Source of the DNA: Nocardia iowensis
GTDB taxonomy: Bacteria > Actinomycetota > Actinomycetes > Mycobacteriales > Mycobacteriaceae
Direction: 5' to 3'
Assembly: GCF_019222765.1 (NCBI RefSeq)
Contig: NZ_CP078145.1
Span: 7,130,001-7,194,000, forward strand
DNA length: 64,000 bases
Shown: positions 1-8,415 of the stretch, piece after piece
Position numbering within the stretch: position 1 is the stretch's first letter
How the letters are laid out: each line of letters opens with the position of its first letter
Program-made: the position numbers and the translations under genes
Notes under the pieces: generated by a model
Database searches by the model: none
Seen by the model: the letters and a program-made list of their open reading frames with translations, nothing else
Told to the model about the DNA's origin: nothing

Positions 1-129
1 CCCCACAATCCTGCCCACGGCCGATCGCAGCCGAATCCCATTGTCCAACACCCGCATCGCCTTATCGGCATCACAGAGCGCCGTCGTGTCGACATTGCCA
101 AACTTAGCGACAAGTTGATCGGCCAGCAT
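1..129 (-). CDS. RraA-like family protein, N-terminal 43 residues (cut by window edge)
   Basis: A reading frame starts with ATG at 129 and runs off the left edge without a stop. It is preceded by a purine-rich GAAGGG about ten bases upstream. The visible residues include VDTTALCDADKAMRVLDNGI, which resembles the start of RraA-like (HMG aldolase / RNase regulator fold) proteins, where an N-terminal helix leads into a conserved T-x-x-L-x-D-A stretch. The rest of the protein, including any active-site Arg and Asp, lies outside the window, so the substrate cannot be told. The assignment is from pattern recall on a short piece and is moderate at best. Confidence 0.5.
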   Translation of the reverse strand, partial: MLADQLVAKFGNVDTTALCDADKAMRVLDNGIRLRSAVGRIVG

Positions 130-321
130 CAACACCGCCCTTCAAGGTCCGGAATCAGTCGCCTCGACTGTACTTTCCCGACCGATGCCGATCCGCAACC
201 GACGGCGCGCATGCATCCGCCCCAACCTGCCGCCGCTGCGGGGGCGACCGGCCGTAGCACCCCTCGCCAGCTGGCAATCCCACCCCGCCCCCGAGCCCGG
301 CACCCCATGCGAACCGGGCGC

Positions 322-1068
322 TCAGGGGGTGGTTGTGTCGTCGCTGCTCTCGGCAGCTGGGCCGAGGGCGTAGACGTGGCGCCAGTGCTCCATCGAGCGG
401 ACCAGGTCTTCGCTGACGCGAAGGAGGAACTGGGCCATGTTCGCCAGCCGGGTCCCGGCGGGCGTGGTGGCGCCGAGCCGCTGTGCACCGTCCATGCAGG
501 CGGCGGCGATTCGGATATCGACGCGCGAGCCGGCCATGATGGTCTGATACCAGAGCTCATCGTCGATGACGTAGCGGTCCGCGCGGCCTCGCGGGTCGCG
601 TTCGCGCCGCAGGAGCACCTGCCCCTCCAGGTACCCCACCGCCTTGGAGATCGAGGCCGGGCTGACGCGCAGGCGCCGCACGAGTTCCGCCGAGGTGAGA
701 CTGCCGCTGTCCGTGGTGAAGAGTGCGGCCAGCACCCGGGCCGTCATGCGCGGCAGCCCTGCTTCGATGAGTAGGTCCGTGGTCTGCGCGGCAACCTGCT
801 CCACGACCCGTGGATCGCGACCACCGGGCTCGGCGCTCCCGGCCCCCGGCGTCGGTGCAGCGTCGCGGCGCTTACGCGGGTACCGGGTGCTCGCCTGGTG
901 GGCCTGCTCGGCGCGATAGCGGTTCGGGCCGCCGTTGCGCATCACCTCACGGGTGACGGTCGAGGTCGGTCGCCCGAGCCTGCGGCCGATCGCGGCGTAG
1001 GTCAGGCCGTCGCGCAGGCCTACGGCGATCTGTCGCCGATCCTGTTCGGTCAATCGTGCGCCGGGCAT
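322..1068 (-). CDS. MarR/GbsR-type transcriptional regulator with extra N-terminal HTH
   Basis: The product is 248 residues with two DNA-binding-like parts. Residues about 5-55 (LTEQDRRQIAVGLRDG onward, with TYAAIGRRLGRPTSTVTREV) look like the HTH_38 domain of IS30-type proteins. Residues about 105-190 form a MarR/GbsR winged helix (LTSAELVRRLRVSPASISKA), and the rest is helical. The ATG at 1068 is chosen because GAGGAA lies just upstream; a longer in-frame start at 1143 would run through the palindromic operator. The gene is divergent from the serine hydrolase at 1267 and probably controls it and itself through the TGCAACG sites between them. The effector is unknown. Confidence 0.82.
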   Translation of the reverse strand: MPGARLTEQDRRQIAVGLRDGLTYAAIGRRLGRPTSTVTREVMRNGGPNRYRAEQAHQASTRYPRKRRDAAPTPGAGSAEPGGRDPRVVEQVAAQTTDLLIEAGLPRMTARVLAALFTTDSGSLTSAELVRRLRVSPASISKAVGYLEGQVLLRRERDPRGRADRYVIDDELWYQTIMAGSRVDIRIAAACMDGAQRLGATTPAGTRLANMAQFLLRVSEDLVRSMEHWRHVYALGPAAESSDDTTTP

Positions 1069-1100
1069 AGGTTCCTCAACTGTCGGACTCGGCAACAGCT

Positions 1101-1124
1101 TAATGCAACGAAGCCGTTGCATTA
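1101..1124. promoter_or_regulatory. Perfect inverted-repeat operator in divergent promoter region
   Basis: The arm TAATGCAACG (1101-1110) is mirrored exactly at 1115-1124 around the four bases AAGC. The core TGCAACG occurs again at 1139-1145 and 1212-1218. All lie between the divergent MarR-type regulator and the serine hydrolase, so this is very likely the regulator's binding region. Confidence 0.75.
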
Positions 1125-1266
1125 GGTGGCATCTGCGGTGCAACGAAATATGCTCGCCCAGCAGCGAATTCGCATGACAGTGTGCATAAGTTTGATTGAA
1201 GCGTTCCTGAATGCAACGTTACTTTTGTCATGTCGGAAATATTTCCCAGAGTAAGGACGAATCGAC

Positions 1267-2409
1267 ATGACCCACACCGGTATTCAGCAGATACTCGACG
1301 GCGCGGTGGCCACGTACCACGTGCCCGGCATCGTCGCCGAGGTAGTGCGCGGTGAACAGACCTGGTTCGGCTCCGCAGGCGTGGCCGACCGCGCGACCGG
1401 CGCCCCGCGTAAGCCGGGGGAGCACGTGCACACCGGCAGCGCGGGTAAGGCATTCACGGCCGCCACGCTGCTGGCCCTCGAAGCCCAGGGCGTCCTGAGC
1501 ATCGACGACACCGTCGAGAAGTGGCTCCCCGGCGTGCTGAATGTCAACGGCTACGACGGCAACACGATCACCATCAGGCACCTGCTCAGCAACACCAGTG
1601 GCCTCTTCGTCACCGGCCTCGCACCGGAAGTGAGCTACCGCTATGCGACGCGGTCCTCCTTCGACGAGCACCGCCTCGACGAGTTCACCACCGAAGAGCT
1701 ACTGCGGCTTGCGGTTTCGCAGCCGCCGATCGGTGCGCCGGGCGAGCGCTTCGCGTACTCCAACGGCGGCTTCTTCGTTGCCGGGGCAATCATCGAGAAA
1801 GTCACCGGCAACAGCTACGCCGCGGAAGTCGATCACCGAGTCGTCCAGCCGCTCGGCCTGACCGGCACCTACGTGCGCCCCACCGACCACACCGGATACC
1901 CCGAACCGCACCCGAGGGCGTACTCGACCCTGTTCTTCAAGGAAGGCGCGGACCCGGCCGCGGTCACCCCGGAGAACTGGGAATCGATGATGGAAGATCC
2001 CGGCCTCGAACCGCTCGACGTCACCGAGTTCAAGACCTCAGGCGGGTTTTCGGCAGGCAACGTCGTCTCGACCACCGGCGACATGATTCGGTTCATCGAC
2101 GCACTGGCTACCGGCAGCCTGCTGCCGCCGGACCAGCATCGGCAGATGTGGACCACGGTCTCCACCGAAGGTGGTCACTGGATGCCGCATGCCCGTTACG
2201 GTCTCGGCCTTTTCGAGTTGGACAAGGCGGTCACCGAGGGCAGGACGCTGCGCGGCGTCGGCGGCAGCCTCTGGGGCTCCTGGTTCTTCGCGGTGACCGA
2301 CCCGGCCGACCGGCACACACTCGCTGTGCACACCAATACGGAATGGAAGTCCTGGAACCTCATGTTCGAGCTCCTCGAGGCGGAGTTCGGCGTCGCCATC
2401 GGCTCGTAA
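1267..2409 (+). CDS. Serine hydrolase of the beta-lactamase / D-Ala-D-Ala carboxypeptidase superfamily
   Basis: The 380-residue protein has the S-x-x-K nucleophile motif as SAGK at residues 58-61 and the Y-x-N motif as YSN from residue 164, followed by a C-terminal HTN that can serve as the third box. These mark class C-like penicillin-binding hydrolases (Pfam Beta-lactamase), which hydrolyse esters, peptides or beta-lactams. No signal peptide or membrane helix is seen, so a cytoplasmic esterase or peptidase is more likely than a secreted beta-lactamase. The ATG at 1267 follows the spaced GTAAGGACGAATCGAC. It is divergent from, and probably regulated by, the MarR-type gene at 1068. Confidence 0.85.
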   Translation: MTHTGIQQILDGAVATYHVPGIVAEVVRGEQTWFGSAGVADRATGAPRKPGEHVHTGSAGKAFTAATLLALEAQGVLSIDDTVEKWLPGVLNVNGYDGNTITIRHLLSNTSGLFVTGLAPEVSYRYATRSSFDEHRLDEFTTEELLRLAVSQPPIGAPGERFAYSNGGFFVAGAIIEKVTGNSYAAEVDHRVVQPLGLTGTYVRPTDHTGYPEPHPRAYSTLFFKEGADPAAVTPENWESMMEDPGLEPLDVTEFKTSGGFSAGNVVSTTGDMIRFIDALATGSLLPPDQHRQMWTTVSTEGGHWMPHARYGLGLFELDKAVTEGRTLRGVGGSLWGSWFFAVTDPADRHTLAVHTNTEWKSWNLMFELLEAEFGVAIGS

Positions 2410-2425
2410 AGGATCTCCGAGGCAG

Positions 2426-2456
2426 GCGAGAACCCAGCTGCGCGTTGGGTTCTCGC
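2426..2456. terminator. Bidirectional hairpin terminator between convergent genes
   Basis: GCGAGAACCCA (2426-2436) pairs perfectly with TGGGTTCTCGC (2446-2456). An A-run follows on the plus strand. It separates the serine hydrolase (+) from the FAD protein (-). Confidence 0.75.
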
Positions 2457-2492
2457 AGGAAAAACGGTGCGTCGGCAGCCGTTCGACAGGCC

Positions 2493-3983
2493 TTACGTCT
2501 CCGACAGGATGTGGGCCAACCGCTTGGCCTCGGCGGCCAGGCCGGGCGGGTTGGTGGCGATGAACATGGAATCGGCGGCCAAATTGCCCAACACATGCCA
2601 CGTCGGGTCCGAGCGACCGCACACCAGCAGGGCTCGGGTGTCGCGGTCGACGGCCAGGCCACCCCTCGAATGGAGTTCGGCGGCACCGGCTGCCAGCAGC
2701 GCGCTCACCAGCGGTCCGGCGTCGGTTGGCGTCGTGTACGCGGGCGGGTTGACGGCATTGACGACCACATCGGCAGCCCAGTCGGTCTCGTCGACAATCG
2801 TGAAGCCGCCGCTGGGTCGCGCCTCGATCTTCGTCACCCCGGACCGCAGCCGTAGTTGTCCCGAATCCAGCAGGCTCAGTATGATTTTCGCGTTGTGCGG
2901 CACCATCGGCGAGCTGAGGCTGTTGATGGTGCGGAAGCGCCGCTCCCGCAATCGGGTTCGATCGGAGTCGGACAGCAGCGGCCAGGCCAGCGGTCCGACC
3001 ACGCGAATGGCCATGGCGAGTAGTCGCGATCCATGATGCGGGGAATCGACCTCCGCCAGTTGCCGTCGTAGCCGGTCGACGGGTGGTTCGGATTCGGTGG
3101 CCAGGATTTCGGCGGCGAAGGTATCGAAACCTTGGCCCAGGTCGGCGAGTTCGGCGCGCATCAGGGTGACGAGATGGTTGAAGGTGAGACCCCCGTCGGT
3201 CGCCGCAGCGAGGATCGCATCGGGTGTGAGATGTCGCGGCTCCAGTCGGACCGGGCGCTTCTGCACGAATGGCAATGTCCCACTGCGGGATACGAAACTG
3301 ATCGGGCCGGTGTGCCCGTTTGCCGCCAATGCGGCAGCGATATCGACTGCGGTCAACCCACTACCGATCAACCCCACATGCGCCTCCCGCGAGATGTCGG
3401 CGAGTGTGTGCGCCAGGGGGTAGGGCTCGTTGACATACCCGGGTGCGCCGGTCAGACCATAATGGTCGCGGGGGCGGCCGTTCCCGACCGCCAGTACCGC
3501 GCGATCCACCGGCACCTGGCCTCCGTCCTCGGTGTGCAGCACCGCGCCGTCGACCGAATGCGCGCCGCCATCCTCCGCGTATTCGCACCGCGAGAACCCG
3601 GTGACGCGGGCGTTGACGATACTCACCCGCCAACCGGCCCTACGTAATTCACCGATGGCGGCTCGCGCCGTGTCCTCGAGATATTCGCCGTAGCGCGCAC
3701 GCGGCACCAGTATCTGCCCCAGCGCTTCGTCGCGATACCCCGCTACGTCGGTACGTGACGCCAACCACCGCTGGTAGTGCGTCGGGTCCCCGGCGCGAAT
3801 CGACATGATCATCGGCGGCGCATTCACCCGCACCGCCTCGATATCCGGCTGATACGGCCGACCTCGCCACACAGCGGGCGAGCCATCGAAAACCGTAATG
3901 GTTCCCGGCTTTCCGCCCGCCGCCGCGAGTGCGTCGAGCAGTCCGACTCCGGCCGCTCCGGCCCCAACGATTCCGATACGCAT
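2493..3983 (-). CDS. FAD/NAD(P)-binding protein (NAD_binding_9, YdhS-like)
   Basis: The 496-residue protein begins with a dinucleotide-binding fold MRIGIVGAGAAGVGLLDALA (G-x-G-x-x-G at residues 6-11). It has a second nucleotide-binding stretch near residues 195-215 (HVGLIGSGLTAVDIAAAL). The arrangement matches flavin proteins of the FAD-NAD(P)-binding / hydroxyacylglutathione-like family, whose substrates are mostly unknown. The ATG at 3983 is chosen because AAGGAG lies at ideal spacing. It is divergent from a LuxR-type regulator whose start is about 160 bp away, so the two are likely a regulator-target pair. Confidence 0.78.
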   Translation of the reverse strand: MRIGIVGAGAAGVGLLDALAAAGGKPGTITVFDGSPAVWRGRPYQPDIEAVRVNAPPMIMSIRAGDPTHYQRWLASRTDVAGYRDEALGQILVPRARYGEYLEDTARAAIGELRRAGWRVSIVNARVTGFSRCEYAEDGGAHSVDGAVLHTEDGGQVPVDRAVLAVGNGRPRDHYGLTGAPGYVNEPYPLAHTLADISREAHVGLIGSGLTAVDIAAALAANGHTGPISFVSRSGTLPFVQKRPVRLEPRHLTPDAILAAATDGGLTFNHLVTLMRAELADLGQGFDTFAAEILATESEPPVDRLRRQLAEVDSPHHGSRLLAMAIRVVGPLAWPLLSDSDRTRLRERRFRTINSLSSPMVPHNAKIILSLLDSGQLRLRSGVTKIEARPSGGFTIVDETDWAADVVVNAVNPPAYTTPTDAGPLVSALLAAGAAELHSRGGLAVDRDTRALLVCGRSDPTWHVLGNLAADSMFIATNPPGLAAEAKRLAHILSET

Positions 3984-4048
3984 GGCACAGCTCCTTCCGA
4001 GCACCGTCTGGTACGTTGACCAGCGTCATCGGCTTCGGCTCCCCGTCC

Positions 4049-4105
4049 TATCCCCCGAATGAGGGGAATTTCTCTGCGAGCGCCCGGTTCCCCTTCATAT
4101 GAGGG
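4049..4105. promoter_or_regulatory. Paired palindrome-like sites in the FAD protein / LuxR divergent promoter
   Basis: Two related imperfect palindromes occur here. One has CCCC and GGGG arms around GAATGA near 4052-4066. The other is centred on TCATATGA (4095-4102) with CC/GG flanks (4092-4105). The position between divergent genes and their similarity suggest binding sites for the adjacent LuxR-type protein. Confidence 0.4.
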
Positions 4106-4142
4106 ATGGCGGATGCCCGGTGAGCCCAGCAGGATCGCCATC

Positions 4143-5255
4143 ATGACCACTCCGACCCGCAATGCGGTCGAGGCACTGCTGAAGGACATCGCGGACGCAC
4201 CGGACCCGCACACGCTGTTCGCGGACGCCTCCACTCGCCTGCGCCGCATCGCGCCCTTCGACGCCGCGGTGTGGGTGGCCACCGATCCGGGCAATGGATT
4301 GACCACCGCCCCGGTGCGAGTGGAGAACCTGCACGAGGGTGGCTGCGGAACCTATTGGGAATCCGAAATGCTCGCTGAACACGTCAATCTCTTCAGCGAT
4401 TTGGCGCGCGCTCGAGTTCCGGTCGCGGGCCTACGCGCGGTGACCGAGGGCCACCCGGCCCGCAGCCCGCTCTACCGGAATTTCATGCGCCCCCGAGGTT
4501 TCGAGGACGAACTACGCGCCGTCTTCCGCGTCGACGGCCAACCCTGGGGTCAGCTCAGTCTCTTCCGTGAGCGCGGGCGCGCCGAATTCGACGCAACTGA
4601 TATCGCTCTCGTCACAGCACTGTCCGCTCCACTCGCCCAGCGGCTGCGGTCCTTCGTCCAGCCCTCGACCACGCCGACTCCGGAGGACACTGCCAGGGCA
4701 CCCGGCATGTTGCTGTTCGACGCAGACGGAAACCTGGTGTCGCTCAATGACGAAGCCCGGCACCTGCTCGACCAGATGCCGCCCGGCCCGTCCACCAGCA
4801 CACCGCTCGGCATCGAACTACCGCTGCCGGTATGGATTCTCAGCACGGCCGGCCGCGCCCGGCTCACCGGCGGCAGCACCCGCATCCGTATCCGCGCCAC
4901 CACCGGCCACTGGCTGGTCTGCCACGCGTCGTGCCTGCGCGCCGCCGACGGCCACGGCAGTTCGACCGCACTGGTCATCGAACCCGCCAAACCCTCCGAG
5001 GTCGCCGCCCTCGTGGTCGCCGCCTACGAATTGACCCGCCGGGAACTCGATGTCATCGAACTCATCGCACGTGGCTTGCCAACCGCGGATATCGCCGCAC
5101 AACTCCACCTCTCCCCCCACACCGTGCGCGACCACGTGAAGGCGATCTTCGACAAGGTCGGCGTCACCAGCCGGGGCGAACTGGTGGCAAAACTGTTCAC
5201 CGAATTCCAGCAACCCATCACCGCCCGCGCCACCGTCCGCGTCGAGCGGGACTAG
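4143..5255 (+). CDS. LuxR-family transcriptional regulator with GAF-like N-terminus
   Basis: The 370-residue protein ends in a LuxR helix-turn-helix (about residues 296-355: LTRRELDVIELIARGLPTAD, then SPHTVRDHVKAIFDKVG). The first ~170 residues look like a GAF sensor fold, and a PAS-like piece (MLLFDADGNLVSLNDEARHL) sits near residue 190. This architecture is common in actinobacterial regulators that sense small molecules. The ATG at 4143 is preceded by AGGATCG; in-frame starts at 4059 and 4113 are possible but would cover the palindromic sites. The probable target is the divergent FAD protein. Confidence 0.82.
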   Translation: MTTPTRNAVEALLKDIADAPDPHTLFADASTRLRRIAPFDAAVWVATDPGNGLTTAPVRVENLHEGGCGTYWESEMLAEHVNLFSDLARARVPVAGLRAVTEGHPARSPLYRNFMRPRGFEDELRAVFRVDGQPWGQLSLFRERGRAEFDATDIALVTALSAPLAQRLRSFVQPSTTPTPEDTARAPGMLLFDADGNLVSLNDEARHLLDQMPPGPSTSTPLGIELPLPVWILSTAGRARLTGGSTRIRIRATTGHWLVCHASCLRAADGHGSSTALVIEPAKPSEVAALVVAAYELTRRELDVIELIARGLPTADIAAQLHLSPHTVRDHVKAIFDKVGVTSRGELVAKLFTEFQQPITARATVRVERD

Positions 5256-5305
5256 GGGGTCCGGGGGGCGCGGCTTCTGGATCGGCCGACCGGCGAGGGG
5301 ATCCG

Positions 5306-5503
5306 GGGCGCGGCATCGGGACTGGCGAACCAGCGAGGGGGCCGGGGGCGCGGCTTCCGGTTAGTCGAACCCGCGCAGGAGGTCCGGGGGCGAAGCCCGC
5401 CGGGCGGGGTGTGGTGGCTGCGCCCCCACAAAACACGACGAAACGAGCAAGGCCCATGCTCTCCATGAGCATGGGCCTTGCACGAGTGAAGTGGACATGG
5501 CGG
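5306..5503. repeat. Direct repeat copy A: duplicated ssrA 3' flank
   Basis: About 200 bp here match 8416-8615 in the same orientation with scattered mismatches. Shared blocks include GCATCGGGACTGGCGAACC, GGGGGCGAAGCCCGCCGGGC and CACAAAACACGACGAAACGA, plus the terminator hairpin. The match decays where copy B enters the 3' end of ssrA; here GGACATGGCGGGAAC replaces GGAGCTGCCGGGAAT. This fits an old attachment site or a duplicated ssrA end. Confidence 0.8.
5449..5479. terminator. Perfect hairpin, orphan copy of the ssrA terminator
   Basis: AAGGCCCATGCTC (5449-5461) pairs exactly with GAGCATGGGCCTT (5467-5479) around TCCAT. It is the counterpart of the hairpin at 8563-8589 downstream of ssrA. 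Here it may also end transcription of the LuxR gene. Confidence 0.7.
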
Positions 5504-5832
5504 GAACTTACTCGAACCGGACCGACAGCTTGCAGCGCTTCGCTGAGGCGCAGATACGGATCGAAAAGAGCGGACCACGCAGGTCGGTCCCATCACAGGT
5601 GCATACATCAGGCGGGTCGAAGAAGCCGCTGGGGCAGGACGAGCTGGCGGAGATCATCGCCAAATACGAGGCTGGCGCTTTCATTGTGCAGCTGAAGGTG
5701 GAGCATCACATGGCCAAGCGGACGGTCGCGAAGGCCTTGCGAGGGGCCGCGGTGACGATCAGACCGAGAGGCGGGCAGCGCCGCCCAACATTACACACCA
5801 CCAAGATCAGCAGAGCCACGTACACAGCCTGA
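5491..5832 (+). pseudogene. Short HTH protein, probable recombinase-type DNA-binding remnant
   Basis: A 113-codon frame starts inside the decayed repeat end (GTG 5491 or ATG 5497). Residues about 47-100 (LGQDELAEIIAKYEAGAFIV, then MAKRTVAKALRGAAVTIRPR) resemble the resolvase/invertase-type helix-turn-helix, with a helix, a G-x-x-x-x-x-L turn, a T-V recognition helix and a basic tail. The first ~45 residues look non-native. No start is backed by a good ribosome site. It is best read as a relic of the element's DNA-binding protein, though a small live HTH protein is possible. Confidence 0.45.
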
Positions 5833-5956
5833 TCAAATTCGGCGTAAATGGTAAGCCCAAGTGCATCATTCCCTGTGGGGCGTCGGGATCGTACGCAGGG
5901 CTAACCGAGAGCCCGAGATTGAGCTACTCCTCTGTTGCACAATCCCGCTGCGAGGA

Positions 5957-7183
5957 TCAATCTGACCCTGCCTGCGAAGAGAGCTTGTTGATGTGCCGTG
6001 CGTAATAGCAAAGGAAATCAATATCATGTCTATCGAATTTTCCGAACGATTTACGCTCACCAGATAGCATGATGCCGAAAAGTTCAAACATTCGTCTCCG
6101 CTTTTCAACAACTATCCGACCAATATCGTCGCCAGCGATCTCCACTACCGGCCCGTCGGCGGTGATTCGTCGCACGTCAAATGCAATGATACGCAGATTC
6201 GTGACCGCAAATCCGTTCAATGAAGGGTTTGACTGATGCGCCTTCGCAACCACCCAGACTGCTTCGTTAGCCACGAGGATATTGGATACGAGCATCAGGA
6301 GACGATGAGCGCGGGATTTACCGAGAGTTGGAGCACGTCTAGGAAACATTGGCGACGGGCCAGCCTGCATCTCCTCCAATTTCCACCTCGATACCTTTAT
6401 GCCACGTACAGACAACCGGAGAACTACCACGAAACCCGCTGTAGCAGCGATACAGAAGATCTCAGGCAGGATCCAACCGACTGTTCCAGTCGAGCCCGTA
6501 AATGGCCCTACGAAGACCACAGGCAGGAAAAAGACAAGTCCAGAAATTGCCACCACCAATGTGGCGATCCATAGACTCAATCCGAGTCGCAGCCGAACAA
6601 TCATCGAGCGAGGGCGGTGTGACGTCGGGCCAGCTGAACTAACTGACGCCAAGTTGGAATGCTGACGGATTCGATGGTTTTGTGGTTGGTTACGTACCGA
6701 CGGGTCCTGCTGCCGGTTTCGCGACGAAGCCTCCAACCGCTCGATTTTACGCCGCTGAGCTTCTATCTGTTCCAGTTCGTGACGTCTGCGGTCAAGCTGC
6801 TGCTGCTCTTGCAAAGCTATTCGCTCAGAAAAAGAGCTTCGAGCAAGGGAATTTTGAGGCTGAATTGTTCCGTCCGGGTCAAATGTGAACAAATGGATGC
6901 CGACTTCATCGGCAAAACGAATTGCAGGCAGACTGTAACCCGACGCTGCGAAGAAGAACAACTGAAGATGGCGAGCGTTCCCCCTGGCACCGAATAGTTT
7001 CTGGAGCTCAGGACGGCCAACGGCGGCACCAGTCCACTTGACCTGGGCGATCGCCCCAGCGGAGACCACGTCGATACCGTTGTCTGCGCCGTCTGGAGTC
7101 AAAGCGGCATCGCTGAACCCTAGCTCCTTCATCTGGTGTACCGCATTCGCCTCAGCCTCAAGTGAGGTCCTGATGTAGCGCAT
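5957..7183 (-). CDS. Membrane-anchored Mrr-like restriction endonuclease with C-terminal PH-like domain
   Basis: The 408-residue product starts with a PD-(D/E)xK fold of the Mrr type: an N-terminal Glu (9/11), GIDV with D38, and QVKW with Q47 and K49, which are the usual catalytic set. A charged coiled coil follows (about 119-152, rich in E, Q and R). A disordered basic stretch leads to two membrane helices (about 202-225 and 236-255). The last ~100 residues (TNLRIIAFDVRR, IGRIVVEKRRRMFELFGIML) look like a bacterial PH domain. Known Mrr proteins cut modified or foreign DNA; tethering to the membrane suggests action at phage or plasmid entry, which is inference. It is visibly less GC-rich than its neighbours and lies in the ssrA island. 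No methyltransferase partner is present. Confidence 0.7.
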   Translation of the reverse strand: MRYIRTSLEAEANAVHQMKELGFSDAALTPDGADNGIDVVSAGAIAQVKWTGAAVGRPELQKLFGARGNARHLQLFFFAASGYSLPAIRFADEVGIHLFTFDPDGTIQPQNSLARSSFSERIALQEQQQLDRRRHELEQIEAQRRKIERLEASSRNRQQDPSVRNQPQNHRIRQHSNLASVSSAGPTSHRPRSMIVRLRLGLSLWIATLVVAISGLVFFLPVVFVGPFTGSTGTVGWILPEIFCIAATAGFVVVLRLSVRGIKVSRWKLEEMQAGPSPMFPRRAPTLGKSRAHRLLMLVSNILVANEAVWVVAKAHQSNPSLNGFAVTNLRIIAFDVRRITADGPVVEIAGDDIGRIVVEKRRRMFELFGIMLSGERKSFGKFDRHDIDFLCYYARHINKLSSQAGSD

Positions 7184-7506
7184 CCGCGTAACCTAGTCTC
7201 GCGCGTCGAACAGTTGACCGGCCGCACCGGTTAGGCGTTCCCGCAGTGGGCATATGGTGTCAGCGCTGTGGTGCCAAACGCTGCCGGTTGTTAGAGGCAC
7301 AGCGGCATCTCAGCATAGAAGCCACAGCCCCGCACCGCACTCGAACCAACCGACGCAGACTTGTTGTCTTACCGCCGGATTGAGCGACCGACCACCCTGA
7401 TCGGCCAAATTCTGCTGATTAGCAGAGGTCACGTTGCCTATGCCTACTTCCGGGATGGCACAGCCAGTCGCCCCCCTCCGCTGCAGTGCATCGCGACTCC
7501 AGGCTC
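7184..7506. other. Gene-free stretch in the ssrA island
   Basis: No convincing gene is seen in this 323-bp gap. It presumably holds the promoter of the nuclease on the minus strand (close to 7190-7250) and a promoter for the small gene at 7507. I find no clear RNA gene or terminator in it. Confidence 0.4.
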
Positions 7507-7932
7507 ATGGGCGGCGGGACGTTGTCCCACGTCGAAACAATCTCGGCCAAGCTGACTATCACGCAACTGCGGGAACTCACCGGCAAAGCACTCGACGCCG
7601 CTGTGGACCGTGTGTGGGCTGTTGTGAACCGAAAGCTCGGCGCGACCCCTCCAATCCAGCAGCTGGTGAGCGAAGCGCGGGAGACGAGCGAAGCATCGAC
7701 AGAGGTGAAGGCTGAAGCACAACGAGCGCATGAGGATGCTACCGCCACCGATCTTGACTTCGAGACTGAGCTGCGTGCCGCGATTTCACGACCGCAGGGC
7801 ACACCCCTAACAACCGCTGCCCACAGTGGTCTGTATCGCGCGGCAGCGTCGTGGCCGGTGGCCCAACCACTGCCGGACGCTCGGTCAAAATCAACGCATC
7901 CAGTAAAAGAAGACCCGCCGGGAATCCCGTAG
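7507..7932 (+). CDS. Hypothetical island protein
   Basis: A 141-codon frame starts at ATG 7507 (an earlier in-frame ATG is at 7486). Residues 10-90 are predicted to be mostly helical, with a charged E/A/K-rich region (SEAREASTEV-like spacing) that could be a coiled coil. The tail is Pro/Ser-rich and overlaps recombinase debris. I recognise no family. It lacks a clear ribosome site and may be degenerate. Confidence 0.35.
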   Translation: MGGGTLSHVETISAKLTITQLRELTGKALDAAVDRVWAVVNRKLGATPPIQQLVSEARETSEASTEVKAEAQRAHEDATATDLDFETELRAAISRPQGTPLTTAAHSGLYRAAASWPVAQPLPDARSKSTHPVKEDPPGIP

Positions 7933-8253
7933 TACTGCATACTTCCTGTGCCGCAGTCGCCAGAAGCGCCTATGCGACCTCCCGCACCTTCCAGACGCTC
8001 AAGTGGAACAAGCCATCGTCGATCACTACAGCACGCTGCGGCTTCCAGCTGCGTTCACGACAGGCATCCGTACCCTGCTGGAGGAACGCTCGCGGACGAG
8101 CAAGCCAGCGTCAGGACGATGCACGCAAACCTGAAAGCTCGGCTCAAGGAGCTCGATGCCAAGGAGGAACGTCTCCTATATCTCAGGATTGACGACACCT
8201 TGCCCCAGGGGGAGATCAAAGCCAGGCTGCGTCAGATCCAGAGTGATCAGTGA
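7931..8253 (+). pseudogene. Serine recombinase remnant (zinc ribbon and coiled coil), frameshifted
   Basis: In one frame from about 7940 the translation reads YFLCRSRQKRLCDLPHLPDA, then VEQAIVDHYSTLRLPAAFTT. This is the zinc-ribbon and linker of large actinobacterial serine recombinases. At about 8086 the match jumps to another frame (LADEQASVRTMHANLKARLK, then KEERLLYLRIDDTLPQ), the typical coiled-coil section. Adding one base after GAGGAA restores the frame. Upstream of 7931 the frame is interrupted again, and the protein ends at 8253 before its normal C-terminus. The catalytic N-domain is absent, so it is dead. It is probably what is left of the integrase of the element between the two ssrA-flank repeats. 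Confidence 0.75.
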
Positions 8254-8415
8254 ACTTCGAAGCGAGCACGGCTGCTACCGGTGCGGAGTTGGCAGTGGGA
8301 GTCGAGGTGCTGATCGTGGTTTCGGGCGGGACGGCGACACAGGCGTATTCACCCGTCGATGACAGCAGCTCGGAAGAACGCCGTACCGCCACCAGTTCCG
8401 GGCTGCCGCCCACAT

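Noticed and set aside
4059..4142. Longer N-terminus of the LuxR regulator from ATG 4059
   Set aside because: It would code through the palindromic promoter sites and has no ribosome site. ATG 4143 fits better.
5256..5450. CRISPR-like G-rich repeats after the LuxR gene
   Set aside because: The repeated GGGGTCCGGGGGCG-type units are irregular in length, without spacers of constant size, and are part of the ssrA-flank repeat.
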